Assembly (NCBI GenBank): GCA_947034895.1
Contig: OX344761.1
Coordinates: 39,320,863 to 39,384,862 of the forward strand
Direction of reading: 5' to 3'
Length of the DNA stretch: 64,000 nt
From: Rhytidiadelphus loreus
Taxonomy: Eukaryota > Streptophyta > Bryopsida > Hypnales > Hylocomiaceae
The translations under genes were made by a program, and so were the position numbers. Under the pieces are notes generated by a model. It saw only the letters and a program-made list of their open reading frames with translations, was not told the origin of the DNA and did no database searches. Of the stretch, positions 51,530-62,169 are shown piece after piece; positions within the stretch are counted from its first letter, which is position 1; each line of letters opens with the position of its first letter.

Positions 51530-53279
51530 TACTATTGGTACAAGTATAATTTTTTGTAAGTTTCTTTAGTAGAAAGATGAGAATCCTTTTCAGAATTACA
51601 TGGTAAAAAAATCTGAACTTTTAAATTTAATTTTATGAAGCATTATTGAACATAAAATTACCAAAAACATTTACCATTAATTAATGAGTTTACACCAAAA
51701 ATCTCCAAAAATAAATTGAATATATTAAAATCTTTATAACTAAACTATCTTTACTATAGGAGTCATTTTTATTTATTATTTTATTTTGCTAGTATGTACA
51801 TAGTAACTTTTATCATGCCATATTTATAGAAAGCAATGACAACACCATAAGTGAAAGGCGCGGTAAAAGATAAGACATGGTAGAGTACTTGCTTACTATA
51901 TATTAATTTTAAAAATATTCAATTCAATTAAAGCCAAAATCGCATATATTTCATTATTATTTTTTCATTTTCATACAACATTTATTTGAAAATTAATAAA
52001 ATCTCAAAAAAAATTGGTATCCATTTTTTAAATTATTTTTTGCCAAGTACAATATTACTTTAGCTCATTATTGATGATACAATATTTTATATGAGGACAC
52101 TTTTTTTATTTTCACAATAACTCATTATAAAGTTAAATCATATAACATGGTTTAGTGATTTCAAGAATAATCAAAATAAAAAATTTGTTCTTTTTTTATA
52201 ATACATTTGTAAAATTAAAATCAAATTTGTAAAATGAACATTAAAATTGACCATAAAGACACAAAGTTAACGAAGGTGACAATATTATAGTTGGATAGTA
52301 TTTCTAAATAGAAAATAAATTGAAGATTGAAATTTCTTTCAATTGAAATATTGAAATGATCATTTTATGTTTTGAAATTTTTTCTTTAATCCATAAAGTT
52401 ATGGGGCTATGATTCACTGAAATCCAACCCCAAACAAGGGTTGTTATTATGTGAGCACAGGAGTGTGAGCCTATGAGCCTAGATTACTACACACCCATGT
52501 TATAGGTGTATATAGTATAGAAACCGTCTATAATTATAGGGTATATATGTTATAAATACCCATATTACAGGTATTTATGATATATATACCATCTATAATG
52601 TGTGATATTTATATCATAGATACCTATATTGTAGGTTCAATGCTCACAAGCTCGCATTTTTGGGATCACATACTAGCATTGTTGAATCCCAAACCACCAG
52701 CTCTAGTGCAAAGAGCAAAGATGGAAAACCTTTGTCTTTTTGCATATTCTACCATAGGATCTTGTACCAAACAAATATTTTGTTAAAATGGTGAAAACTT
52801 TCTACCATTTCTCCATTCATTTTCTAGAGATTTCAGACCACGTGGTCTAAAGTCTAGGACTGGTTTACATTTCAGACCACATGGTCTAAACCACAAAGTG
52901 CCAAATTTGTGGACTATTGCCATTTTAACAAAATATCCGTTAGAATCAATAGAAAGAAATTCGACAGCTTTGGCTATCCTAGATTGTATAAAATTAATGT
53001 TTAAATAAAATGTCTTAGTTTTGTTATACTAGGTTTTAAGATTTTTAATCCTCTCAACTTAAAAAAAATTTGCACAACAAAGCTTTGTGGGGGAAATCTC
53101 TATGTTGGAGAATTGAGTTGAAAATTTATAATAATAATAAAAATAAAAATTAGTTTCCATTCTTTAAGAAATTGTTAAGCAGGTACGTGATGGAAGAAAT
53201 TTTTAAATTGCTAATGGATCTACTATGGAATAAAAAGTTGCCAATTTTTAATGACAAGATGGTTGTAGAAAGCAATCTA

Positions 53280-53710
53280 AAACCTCAAAAATTTATTTTT
53301 CTTGCAAATTGTGGAAATTGAGTGAGTCAAAAATGAATCCTATACATTATTATTTCATGAAGATACCTTGATTGTCTTAAAAACAAGAGACTTCATAACT
53401 ACTCATTACAATTCTATGTAGATTGAGTTGAAGCTTTCTATGTAGAAATAAATATACCCTATTTTTGAGATTATCTTATAAAAAATTAATTCAAATTATT
53501 GTAATCTTTGATAATTTGCATGGGCTTAGCTATTATTACTTTGAATAATATAGCTTTTTCTTCAAGTCACCACTTGAAACCAAAATTATATTTATATAAA
53601 GCTAATATGTTATCATATCTTAAAAATGTTCAAAAAACCATGCCAAAAATTGTGATTATAGGTAGTTGTTTAATCTCCAAGAAATTCAATTGTGGACATC
53701 AATCCTTTAG
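53280..53710 (-). repeat. Dispersed AT-rich repeat, reverse copy
   Basis: Blocks such as 'cctatacattattatttcatgaagat', split as 'atacattatt' and 'gaagat', and 'catgccaaaaattgtgattat' correspond in order to the reverse copy at 63070-63640. Confidence 0.5.
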
Positions 53711-54142
53711 AGATTACAAAAAATTAATGATTAAGACAAATTATGTTGTGATGTTCAAAATTGTAAGATAATTTATGAATACATATATAGAATAGAGATG
53801 TGAAAGAAGTCTTGGCATTAAAATTCCAATATTAACATATGTAACATATGATTCATTTGAAGTTTGGGTTTAGAGAAACATATCCAATATTGAAATACCA
53901 TTTCTCCCCCCCAAAGTATGTTTTCATATTTAAAAAGTGTTTAAAACCTTTCTACATTAGGTAGCTCCAAATCTTTTTCGTTCTTTAATACGGTGGCTTA
54001 AATTTTTTAATTGAAGCTATCGATTTTGGAAAATTTTGCATAGTCTTTTTTGGGGGGGGGGAGGGTAGTTGTAAATAATATGGTTTTTGATAATGAACAT
54101 GAATTTTTCATTGAAACCTAACTAAATAATCTTGTTTTCTTC

Positions 54143-54725
54143 TAGGGGAGGACACTCTCACTACATTTGGGGTACCCACGTGTGGCGGTGGAAAAAGTAA
54201 AACATGTAATTCACCTTGAATAAACTATAATTTCATTCTAAAATTTTGAGCTTTGTTTAACAATGACTAAAGGTTTCTATTGACAAAAAATTCAATTCCA
54301 AATAACATAAGATATATTGTCTAGAAAGGGTTGAAAAATGAACTAAAATGGCATGTTCTCCAACTAAAATATTTATAGAGCTCACATGAAGATGACAATT
54401 GCATCAATATTCAACCAAAATAAACTTTCAATAGAAAGCTATTCTATATAAATTTTTTTTCATTTTTCAAATTTTTTTTCTTATATAATATAGAGGTGTG
54501 AAAGTTATTTTCAGCTTTACAGTGTATCTTTTTTCTTCAAAAATTTATAACTAATTACTATTAGCACAAAAAAATACCAATAATTCAAAACATAAACTTC
54601 TAAAGTAGTAAAATCTATCCATAATTTTTTTTTTTGAAAAAGAAATTAAATTTTAAGGTGTATTACTTGTTTTACTTTTTCCGCCGCACGTAGGTTGCTA
54701 AAACATAGGGAGTGTCCTCCCCGGG
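54143..54725. mobile_element. Mutator-like non-autonomous element (583 bp) with 9-bp target duplication
   Basis: GTTTTCTTC stands on both sides (54134-54142 and 54726-54734), the 9-bp duplication typical of Mutator-like elements. The terminal inverted repeats are about 75 bases: GGGGAGGACACTC at the outer end, GTGGAAAAAGTAAAACA and CACCTT inside. The right copy is close (CGGAAAAAGTAAAACAAGTA). The interior is AT-rich without a transposase, so it must depend on another element. Confidence 0.8.
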
Positions 54726-54734
54726 GTTTTCTTC

Positions 54735-56150
54735 CATTATTCTTAAGAATTCCTAGGAAGAGGAAAAATGTGGATTTTTTGGACAAAATCAATTGTCACA
54801 TGAAAAGAATTTAGCCAAAAGATCTTTATTATGTAAGTTTTATTTTTCTTACCATCCCTATATGAAGTAATTCAAGGCTTTGCTCAATATTAATGAGGCA
54901 TTTATTAACCCAACTAGTCACACTATTAAAGAATAGGCAAAAAATTATTTTCAAATACATGGACATTCTTCATCCATTTTGAGTACCTGTAATAGTCATC
55001 TCTTGAAAACATATCATAATCCACCCAATGGATGTGAAGCTAAAATTTCAATAGCCTAGTACATTAATTTATCATATTAATGCTCATGACATTCATTTAT
55101 GAGAGGTACACTATTATAAATTATTGGCATATTGTAAGTTGCTTTGCATTTATTTCTATGATTATTTTGTATTAGTACCAATTTAACTTCTGCACTATTA
55201 GGAATTACAACACAAATCAATGTATATTGATTTATCCTGTTATCATAAGTGAAGGGCAAGATTGACACATCTCAATCAAATATTTTTATTTTCTAAAATT
55301 AAGGCTTAACAAATGCTTTAATAAAAATCTTTTCCAAGAAATTTTTTTACCCATATAAAAAAAAAGAAAATTGCTTTAAATGCTTTAGAATCTACTTTTA
55401 TTATACTACTTTTATTGTTTTCCACCAAACCTTTCCTTCATTTGCGGTAGTGCATATAATATTAATTTAACAAAATTACTCTATTTGATTTATATTAGTG
55501 CAAAATGATATATTATTTTTGAAAAAATTCCCCAAAATATAATAAATTGTATAAACACTAATTTTGCACCCTCACAATGAAACATGATAAAACCATCGTA
55601 GTTAAATTAATTTGTCCCTTTACAAAATTAGTCCATCAAAATTAGCCCCTTTTAAAAACTTTCATCTTTGTAGAAATTAGTGCTAGTGATTTTTTTTATC
55701 ATTGTAGAAAAGTAGTCAATTATTTCTTCAATACTCACATGATAATTAGGTGATACTTGGTGATATCTCTATGTCAAAATTAGGTGATACTTAGATTAGA
55801 TTTGGCTATTGGTTTTAAAAACTTCAATAATCTAGCAATTTTGAACCCCATAATGAAAATTTTCTTCCCTCCAAACATCTTTCTTTTGGTTGTAGCCAAC
55901 TAGTGAAAAATTGTTCATAAAAAAACATTGATTAGTGTAATACAATAATATTTCAACATGCACTAATTAATCCTCACCACCTAGTCATGGCCTTTGTGTG
56001 CAATGAATGCTTCTCCACTAATGTGGAGAATGAGTTTCCAATGGCATTGATTTCCACAAATGGGGTTTTGTGATTGATTATTACCTTTGAGATGTGTCAA
56101 ACGTGATTTCTCAATCAAATTTACATGGATTACATTTTTAGATTATAAGG
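54735..56150. other. AT-rich stretch, no gene seen
   Basis: Only short chance frames; no repeat structure that I could delimit. Confidence 0.5.
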
Positions 56151-56209
56151 TAGTCGACCTCTTTCTGATTGCCACCTATTTTCGCTAGTTAGGCTACTTC
56201 ATTTATGAT

Positions 56210-56580
56210 CAATTGTGGTTTAGGTTGATAGCTCACGTGGTTAGGTGATACCTTATGCAACACGAATGTCAATAAGGTGTACATAGAAAGTATATAGATG
56301 TACATTGGAAGCTACAATCATCACTTACACTGAAGCATGGTCGATTTTGTAATCAACCTATGGTTGGAAATACAACGACCTATATAATAAGAGTGGGTTG
56401 AATGGAATCTTTATGAAAGAAATTCATAATCATTTCGTTTTTGAAGAAGAAAAAGGAACTAATTCTTAAAAACCTCCTCAAATCTATTTCTTTAGGGGGG
56501 GAATTTTTCCCTTCATCAATTGGATATTATAAATATGGTAAATTGCTTAAGTGGTCAAAAAGAAGTTAGCATCCCTAACG
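56210..56580 (+). repeat. Repeat family R3, long copy, possibly a tRNA-derived SINE
   Basis: Starts with GATAGCTCACGTGGTTAGG, which looks like the 5' end and A box of a tRNA gene (TAGCTCAGTGGTTAG). 'gcaacacgaatgtc' follows, a weak B-box candidate. The rest matches 17700-18125, and its second half matches 11275-11500. Confidence 0.5.
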
Positions 56581-56849
56581 TTTTGATCTTCGGCAATTTC
56601 ATGCTTCCCTTGTTTTTTTGGCGGACAAAAAACATCCCCCACTCCCCCTACCCACTAATAGGACAAATTTGTTTCGCTAGATCCAACAATTAATAAAAAA
56701 ATCAGGTGATATTTTGGTCAAAAAGAATGGCCGGATCTGAACTGAAAGATTAAATTTAACTGAATTAATAATCACCATGACAACATTAATGAAAAAGCCC
56801 AACAAGGGGCTACTAGGGTCTAGGGGTCAAGACTGTGGCGGCTCATGTG

Positions 56850-57267
56850 GGTGGGTGGGGTAATAACTTCTCACTTTCCGTCGGAGGGCAAAACGAAAAA
56901 ATAGCCCTAATTTACCGGCCTAGAGTGAGAATAGTGGCTTACGTTCGTGAGGGTAACTTAAAAAAGTTTGGGCCTAGTGAGGACCACACTCTACAGTAAC
57001 TTCCACCGAGTAGCTTTTACCCCCTGCTACGTGGTCGTCTCCCAAGCCTCCGTTGTTCCAGTCACTGGTCCCCGCCCCCAACAACTTCCTGACTTGGAAC
57101 TGGAGACTCAGTCTTGACTTGGGGAGAAAGACTTGGACATCGATTGGAAGACTTCGAATCGGGGGACTTGGAGGAGGAAATCTCAAACCCTAGCGAACCT
57201 AATCGTTTCGAAGTTGCCGCTCGCTCATGTCACTTCTGTCACACCAAGCTTTTTTTGTATTTTATTC

Positions 57268-57299
<32 letters not shown>

Positions 57300-57340
57300 C
57301 TTGTTTGTTCTTGTTAATTAAAGCTGCAGCTAGGCGCAGA
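56850..57340 (+). other. Gene-like leader sequence, unassigned
   Basis: CG content rises, and GACTTGGA-like words recur (57091-57175). 'tctcaaaccctagcgaacc' (57180-57199) has the AAACCCTA telo-box common in plant 5' untranslated regions. A (TTTTG)n tract follows at 57255-57310. No coding exon could be identified downstream with confidence. Confidence 0.35.
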
Positions 57341-57952
57341 AGCATATTTAATTAAATCTTAGAATCAGGAGTTGAGAACGATGGATTTCTGTTTGGCTTG
57401 CAAAATGTTATGGCTAGCGGAATCAGTAAATAGGAATTCGAGGGGAGAGAGAGAGAAATCGTTCCACGAGTGTTACAGCAGGAATGCATGCACATCAGGA
57501 AGCATCACATGCTTACTTTGAACATTACAAGGCGCAAAGGAAGAGGTGAGCTGTAGCAAAATCGACTTTTCTCGTTGATTTCGGTCTCGTGATTCGTTTA
57601 CTGATACCGGTAGCTTTGAAAAGGAGAATGCGTTGATCTTGAGTCATCGACTGAAATTATTGATGCAAGGCTGCAAACGGGAGAATTCAAATAGTACTTT
57701 AAAACTTGCGGAAATTAGCAATGCGAGATTTGATGTTCGGGTTAGACTAATGACTTAATTACGTAGTTGCTTGTCGAAGTTCTAAAAACATGTCTATTTG
57801 TTTTATTGAAGCTTTGCAACGGTGTCGTATGCTTGTATTAAATATTTTCCGGTATTGATTCTATAACTACGGTGCTTTGTTTTGATATATTACTAATTTT
57901 TCAGCTATTTAAATTCCTATTCTAACAGCTGGGAGAGCAATTAAGTCATAAA

Positions 57953-58531
57953 ATGAATCCAGACAACTTTGGTATCACATTCTCTCATTCTTCATTCGCC
58001 GTTCAAACACGAGATGTACTTTTCTACGTGCGTCCTTTGATGTCTGTAAATGGCGCTGCAGTTGGATATAGGGAAGTTCATGCAACTACTGTACAAGGAA
58101 CCAAGGTCAGACTGCGCAAGCAAGAAGTAAGGTACACAAGTAAAACTATTTTCTTCAAATACCAAATCCTACGGATATCAGGTACAGTATCCATTCATAA
58201 TTCATTTTGCGCCTTGACTTATCGCAGGAAGTTGAATAATACAAGTAAGCTTAATAAGGAGTTTGTGAAAAGGGTCCAGGACCACCCCTACCACTCAAGC
58301 ACTTCTTCATTGTCACTTTTTCATGCAATACTTGTTGTGCAACTCCATATTATCACGTTGACATCAAAGACGTCTGAATATAAGATTTCTTTCCAAAATT
58401 TTATATTATTTTTTAAAATTAAAATCCACCGACCCTTGAGAACAGTGTACCCGCAACCCGTCATCTCTGGTAAGTTAACATGGAAATGTACGAACTGGAG
58501 TGTAATCCTTGCTTGCAAAGGAGACCCGTAA
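57953..58531 (+). CDS. Hypothetical ORF of 192 residues
   Basis: An open frame from ATG to TAA (MNPDNFGITFSHSSFAVQTR...). The first ~60 residues have a coding-like mix (NGAAVGYREVHATTVQGTKV), while the later part is rich in Ile, Phe and Ser and looks like read-through of non-coding DNA. No family is recognised. It may be an exon of an unrecognised gene or chance. Confidence 0.25.
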   Translation: MNPDNFGITFSHSSFAVQTRDVLFYVRPLMSVNGAAVGYREVHATTVQGTKVRLRKQEVRYTSKTIFFKYQILRISGTVSIHNSFCALTYRRKLNNTSKLNKEFVKRVQDHPYHSSTSSLSLFHAILVVQLHIITLTSKTSEYKISFQNFILFFKIKIHRPLRTVYPQPVISGKLTWKCTNWSVILACKGDP

Positions 58532-59039
58532 GGGTCGTAGAGTCAGGAGTCAAGACATGAAGACTGATATTGCAATGTGACCGAGAAAGCACCAGAAGGT
58601 TGAATAGAAATACAGACGATTTGGTTGTAGCACGGGTAATCAATTTTTTACAATTTTTTTAATTTTTTAATGTCACAGGAAGGATCGTGTCTGACTGAGA
58701 CCAGCTTGAAAACAGTGTCGCAGTCTGCGCACGAAAACAGTAGTAACTTCTCTACACAGTCAAAATTGATGAAAAGGAATCTGCGTTGTATCCACACTGT
58801 GTAGATCTTCGGAATTGATTCACTTGCGGACTACAGCTCGTTCACCTGCTTGCTCGTAAGAATTGGAGGAACTGAATAACTGAAGAGGCATATATTACAC
58901 TCTGTTTCCCTAAACGTAACGACCTAACACCGTAATTCGAAAGGGGACTACACGTATTGAAGAAGCAAGAGAACTTTCTAACTAAAGTTGTGGTGAAACC
59001 AAAAAATTGATGGATGCAAGAATTAGCTTTCGTCGTTGT

Positions 59040-60797
59040 CTAAATGTCGGCGAAGTTCTTCGCCTGGTCGACTCCCGTGGGCTTCGGCGTGTCGCAGAAA
59101 ACGTCCGTGAGAGAGTCGAAGGTCAAATTTGGTAGATCGGGAAGATCAAAAAGAGGTGGCGGCGGGAGGATTGGAATTGGAGCGTCGTCGTCGTTGTCCC
59201 AGCAAATGTTCGTGTCAGGCTGTAAATCTGCACACGGCTTCAGAAGGAAGCTTGAAGTCTGGTCTTGGATGTTATTCCAAAAAAAATCGGACTGTTGAAG
59301 TGAACGCTCCTGCGTTGCAGTGCTGCTGTCCGGCCAGAACGAAGTCGGGGATCCTGCATCGCCTCCCAGCATCGTTGACGATGTAATGGACGATACTGAC
59401 GAAACTTGATCACTAGCTGTCGTTATACTACTCTGAAGCTGTGATTCATGCGGTGTTACTATAGCCTGCAACTCGGACTCGAAAACAAGGCTTCCAAAGT
59501 CCGTGGGCTGCACTAGCTCAAAAGAATTCTCAGCAGAGCCTTCGGAGATGGCGCCGTACTCGGAAAACCCTTCAAAACAGCAGTCCTGGCAAGGTTCGGG
59601 AGGAGGCGGATGCTGCGTAGTAACGTCGAGCATATCTCCAGGCGCGTCACCAGAAAGACTTCCTCCTTTGTACTGGCCATCAGCGGGAAACTCGTTCAGT
59701 TTAAACTGAGCTGGAGCAGCGGCGCTCATCTGCACATCGGGGCGATGTTGCGTAGAGCTCGTTGAGTGCAAGCCTCTCCCTATTCTGTTCGCGAATGGAC
59801 AATCCGCACCAAGCTCACAGGGGATAATAGGCGACCGCAGTCCCAAGCTTCGACTGAAAGTCGAGTTAAAAAACACCTCGCGCGGAAGCTGCCGGTCCGG
59901 CGCCAGATCACAAGAACTCAATCTCGAGTAATTCGACATCATTTGAGGCGGAAAAAGACGATCCGAATCGACATTGCACGACGACGAGCGCATTAGTACA
60001 CTCTCACGCACCGGCGCGTGGCTAAAATTCGGAATCGATTGTCCAGTCCGATCACACGAATTATCCGACCACGGAAGATGATGCGAGAAGCTCCCCGTCG
60101 GCATCACACCAACTCCAACAGTACACGGCGCGGAACGACGTAACTGTGTTCCATCATCAACTCCCTTCAAGCTACAACCAAAACCTTCCCCCAGGTTCGC
60201 CATTCCGTTTCCAATCTCCTCCGAATTTACATTCATGCTTGTGACAAGACGATGATAATTCGGATGATTATTAAAATTATTATTACTCGCGCTGCTACAA
60301 CCTCCAGCCATAACCCGATGCTGCAGCGCCCTCTCATGCGGAAGGTTCAACCTGGCGCCGCTGCCATGATACACGAGCGCAGCCTCATCATAAGCGCGCG
60401 CAGCTTCCAACGCCGTCCCGAACGTGCCTAACCACATCCTCGTCCGCAACCGCGGCTCTCGAATCTCCGCCACCCAGCGTCCCCACTGCCGCTGCCTCAC
60501 ACCACGGTACTGATGCAATCCATTCTCCGGACCCCCTCGCCGCCTCCTCACACGCTCCTCGGGCGTGCCATCTCCATCTCCATCTCCATCTCCATCTCCA
60601 TCTCCGTCTCCCGCCTCCCCCGTCGTCGTCGTCTCCTCCCGCTCCCGCTTAGAATTTTTTCTCCCGCGCGCCTTGGACTTGGAGTCCACATCCGAAGCCT
60701 CCGAGCTCACATCCACATGAGCTCCGCTGTCAATCGCTCCATCGTCAATCACCTCACCCCCATCGCTGCCAAGCTTCCTCTCCTTCGAATTCACCAT
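59040..60797 (-). CDS. AP2/ERF transcription factor, DREB-type, single exon
   Basis: 585 residues without an intron. The start is the ATG at 60797 (MVNSKERK); the frame is open upstream but starts with no other ATG. The AP2 domain is at about residues 97-153 ([20 protein letters not shown], then [20 protein letters not shown], then GARLNLP). Val at AP2 position 14 and Glu at 19 are the DREB signature for binding DRE/CRT elements. Before it stand a basic RKNSKRERE region (a likely nuclear signal), a (Gly-Asp) run encoded by a CCATCT hexanucleotide repeat, and an RVRRRRGG stretch. The long C terminus is Ser/Pro/Asp-rich, with [20 protein letters not shown] near the end, probably an activation region. 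The subgroup (DREB A-2 to A-6 or ABI4-like) cannot be fixed by eye. The protein is long for this family. Confidence 0.9.
   Translation of the reverse strand: MVNSKERKLGSDGGEVIDDGAIDSGAHVDVSSEASDVDSKSKARGRKNSKREREETTTTGEAGDGDGDGDGDGDGDGTPEERVRRRRGGPENGLHQYRGVRQRQWGRWVAEIREPRLRTRMWLGTFGTALEAARAYDEAALVYHGSGARLNLPHERALQHRVMAGGCSSASNNNFNNHPNYHRLVTSMNVNSEEIGNGMANLGEGFGCSLKGVDDGTQLRRSAPCTVGVGVMPTGSFSHHLPWSDNSCDRTGQSIPNFSHAPVRESVLMRSSSCNVDSDRLFPPQMMSNYSRLSSCDLAPDRQLPREVFFNSTFSRSLGLRSPIIPCELGADCPFANRIGRGLHSTSSTQHRPDVQMSAAAPAQFKLNEFPADGQYKGGSLSGDAPGDMLDVTTQHPPPPEPCQDCCFEGFSEYGAISEGSAENSFELVQPTDFGSLVFESELQAIVTPHESQLQSSITTASDQVSSVSSITSSTMLGGDAGSPTSFWPDSSTATQERSLQQSDFFWNNIQDQTSSFLLKPCADLQPDTNICWDNDDDAPIPILPPPPLFDLPDLPNLTFDSLTDVFCDTPKPTGVDQAKNFADI
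60568..60606 (+). repeat. CCATCT hexanucleotide microsatellite inside the AP2/ERF gene
   Basis: About six to seven units of CCATCT on the plus strand. On the coding (minus) strand it encodes alternating Gly-Asp. Length changes of six bases would add or remove Gly-Asp pairs without shifting the frame. Confidence 0.85.
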
Positions 60798-60955
60798 AGC
60801 TGCAGTCCCTCCCCGCCCTCCTCCAGGTACACCACTACAACCCACCCCAGTCCTAACACATTAATTGAATGCCGAGCAGCCTCCACCCCTCCACCCTTCC
60901 TCTGAGCGAAAAATAATTATTCGAAACACGACTAGGCAAATATCTGGATTGCCTT

Positions 60956-60963
60956 CCTTTATA
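60956..60963 (-). promoter_or_regulatory. Candidate TATA box of the AP2/ERF gene
   Basis: TATAAAGG on the minus strand, about 160 bases before the ATG at 60797; that would allow a leader of about 130 bases. Motif-based only. Confidence 0.45.
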
Positions 60964-61089
60964 AGCCAGAATTTGATCTCGATCTGCCTGCTGCAGTGGA
61001 CGTTTTGCACGATCCGTCCACTGTAGTAGTAGTGGTGGCAATGCGAATTGCCAACTGTTTCCAAGGCAAACAACTCTCTGTGGAGTTTC

Positions 61090-61605
61090 AAGCGGCCAGC
61101 CAGAGTTAGTAGCTTCGTGGCTAGAGTTGGAAACTAAATCTAGGAATTTTGGAGAAAGTTACTATTCATTTAGGCGTTTCCCTTTTTCGTTGAGGGCAGT
61201 TGCCTTTTCTTTGGGAGTGATATGGTTTGTGGTCCCCCCTCTAAGCCCCGTTGGATAACCTTGTTTTCTATAAAGCATCAGTCATTCCAATCCAAGCTGC
61301 TGAGTCGTTCCATCCTCTTCAGTTTGTCAGTTCTTGGGTGAAAAAGGGTGCCTGTGTGCGTGTGAAAAAGGGGTGAAATTTCATTGCTTTGGAGTTTGGG
61401 CTTGAGTTTGGGCCCCGGAATGTAGGGGATGGCGTGTTAGGAATAGCTATTATTGGTAAGTGGCCTTCCATGAATATCGTTCGACTGGGACTTCGGTGTC
61501 AAAGTGGGGCAGAAATTTCCTCCTAGACGCAAATTACCCCTGGTTTGTAGTGGCTTTTGTAACTTAGTCTGTTCAGTCTGCTGGGTTGCATTCACATGAG
61601 TGACG
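61090..61605. other. Upstream region of the AP2/ERF gene, unassigned
   Basis: Mixed composition. A CTATAAAG at about 61269 on the plus strand, followed by a possible donor ATTG|GTAAGT near 61454, could mark a divergent transcript, but no coding exon was found. Confidence 0.25.
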
Positions 61606-61609
61606 AGTA

Positions 61610-61870
61610 CACTAAAAAGGATATTTAGTGTTGGCTTACATTTAGTGTAATTACCACCCTACTTGACCCGACACTAAATGTCAATTTTAGGACAATTAGT
61701 GTAGTGCTAAACTTCAATGCGTAGATTTAGATTTACCAGATTTCAGATTTACCATAGAGTACTTTTAGTGTTAGAAATTACATTTAGTGTTACTTACTTT
61801 AGTAGGGTAAATGATACTTAGTGTCATGGTTCGCAAATAGTGTTGCCAACACTAAATATCCTTTTTAGTG
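61610..61870. mobile_element. MITE with CACTA...TAGTG ends and many subterminal TTTAGTGT motifs (261 bp)
   Basis: The ends are CACTAAAAAGGATATTTAGT and its exact complement; the paired arm is about 27 bases, continuing to GTTGGC/GCCAAC. At least nine copies of TTTAGTGT or ACACTAAA in both orientations crowd the 261 bases. TA flanks both ends (61608-61609, 61871-61872); a 3-bp duplication would be imperfect (gta/tac). Confidence 0.75.
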
Positions 61871-62169
61871 TACTGACTGACTACTCATTTTTTTCACCCG
61901 GGGAAATCAGAGGAACTTATGATTTCCCCCCCAAGACGATCAAAATTGGAAACTGATTGGAAGAGTCATTCTCGGGATGAGAGACTCTAAATTAGCAAAG
62001 AGATGTGTAAGATATTTGAATTTCCTAGTGTTTTGTTCTTGCCAGCACCTTGTTTGACTAGACTTTTTTTTGGCTTTGAATCTTTTTTTACCTTAAAAAT
62101 TTCGTGACACAAAAATCTTTTATATGTTAGAAAATTTGAGTTGAAAGTCTAGGAAAAAAAACTTACTTT

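Larger units (their letters stand above)
50860..54130. other. AT-rich stretch with repeat pieces, no gene seen
   Basis: Apart from the features listed at 51291-51529, 52835-52887 and 53280-53710, I see only low-complexity AT-rich sequence. Confidence 0.5.

Noticed and set aside
60513..60905. 130-codon plus-strand frame with a run of Ile-Ser
   Set aside because: Antisense shadow of the Gly-Asp repeat and the N terminus of the AP2/ERF gene.
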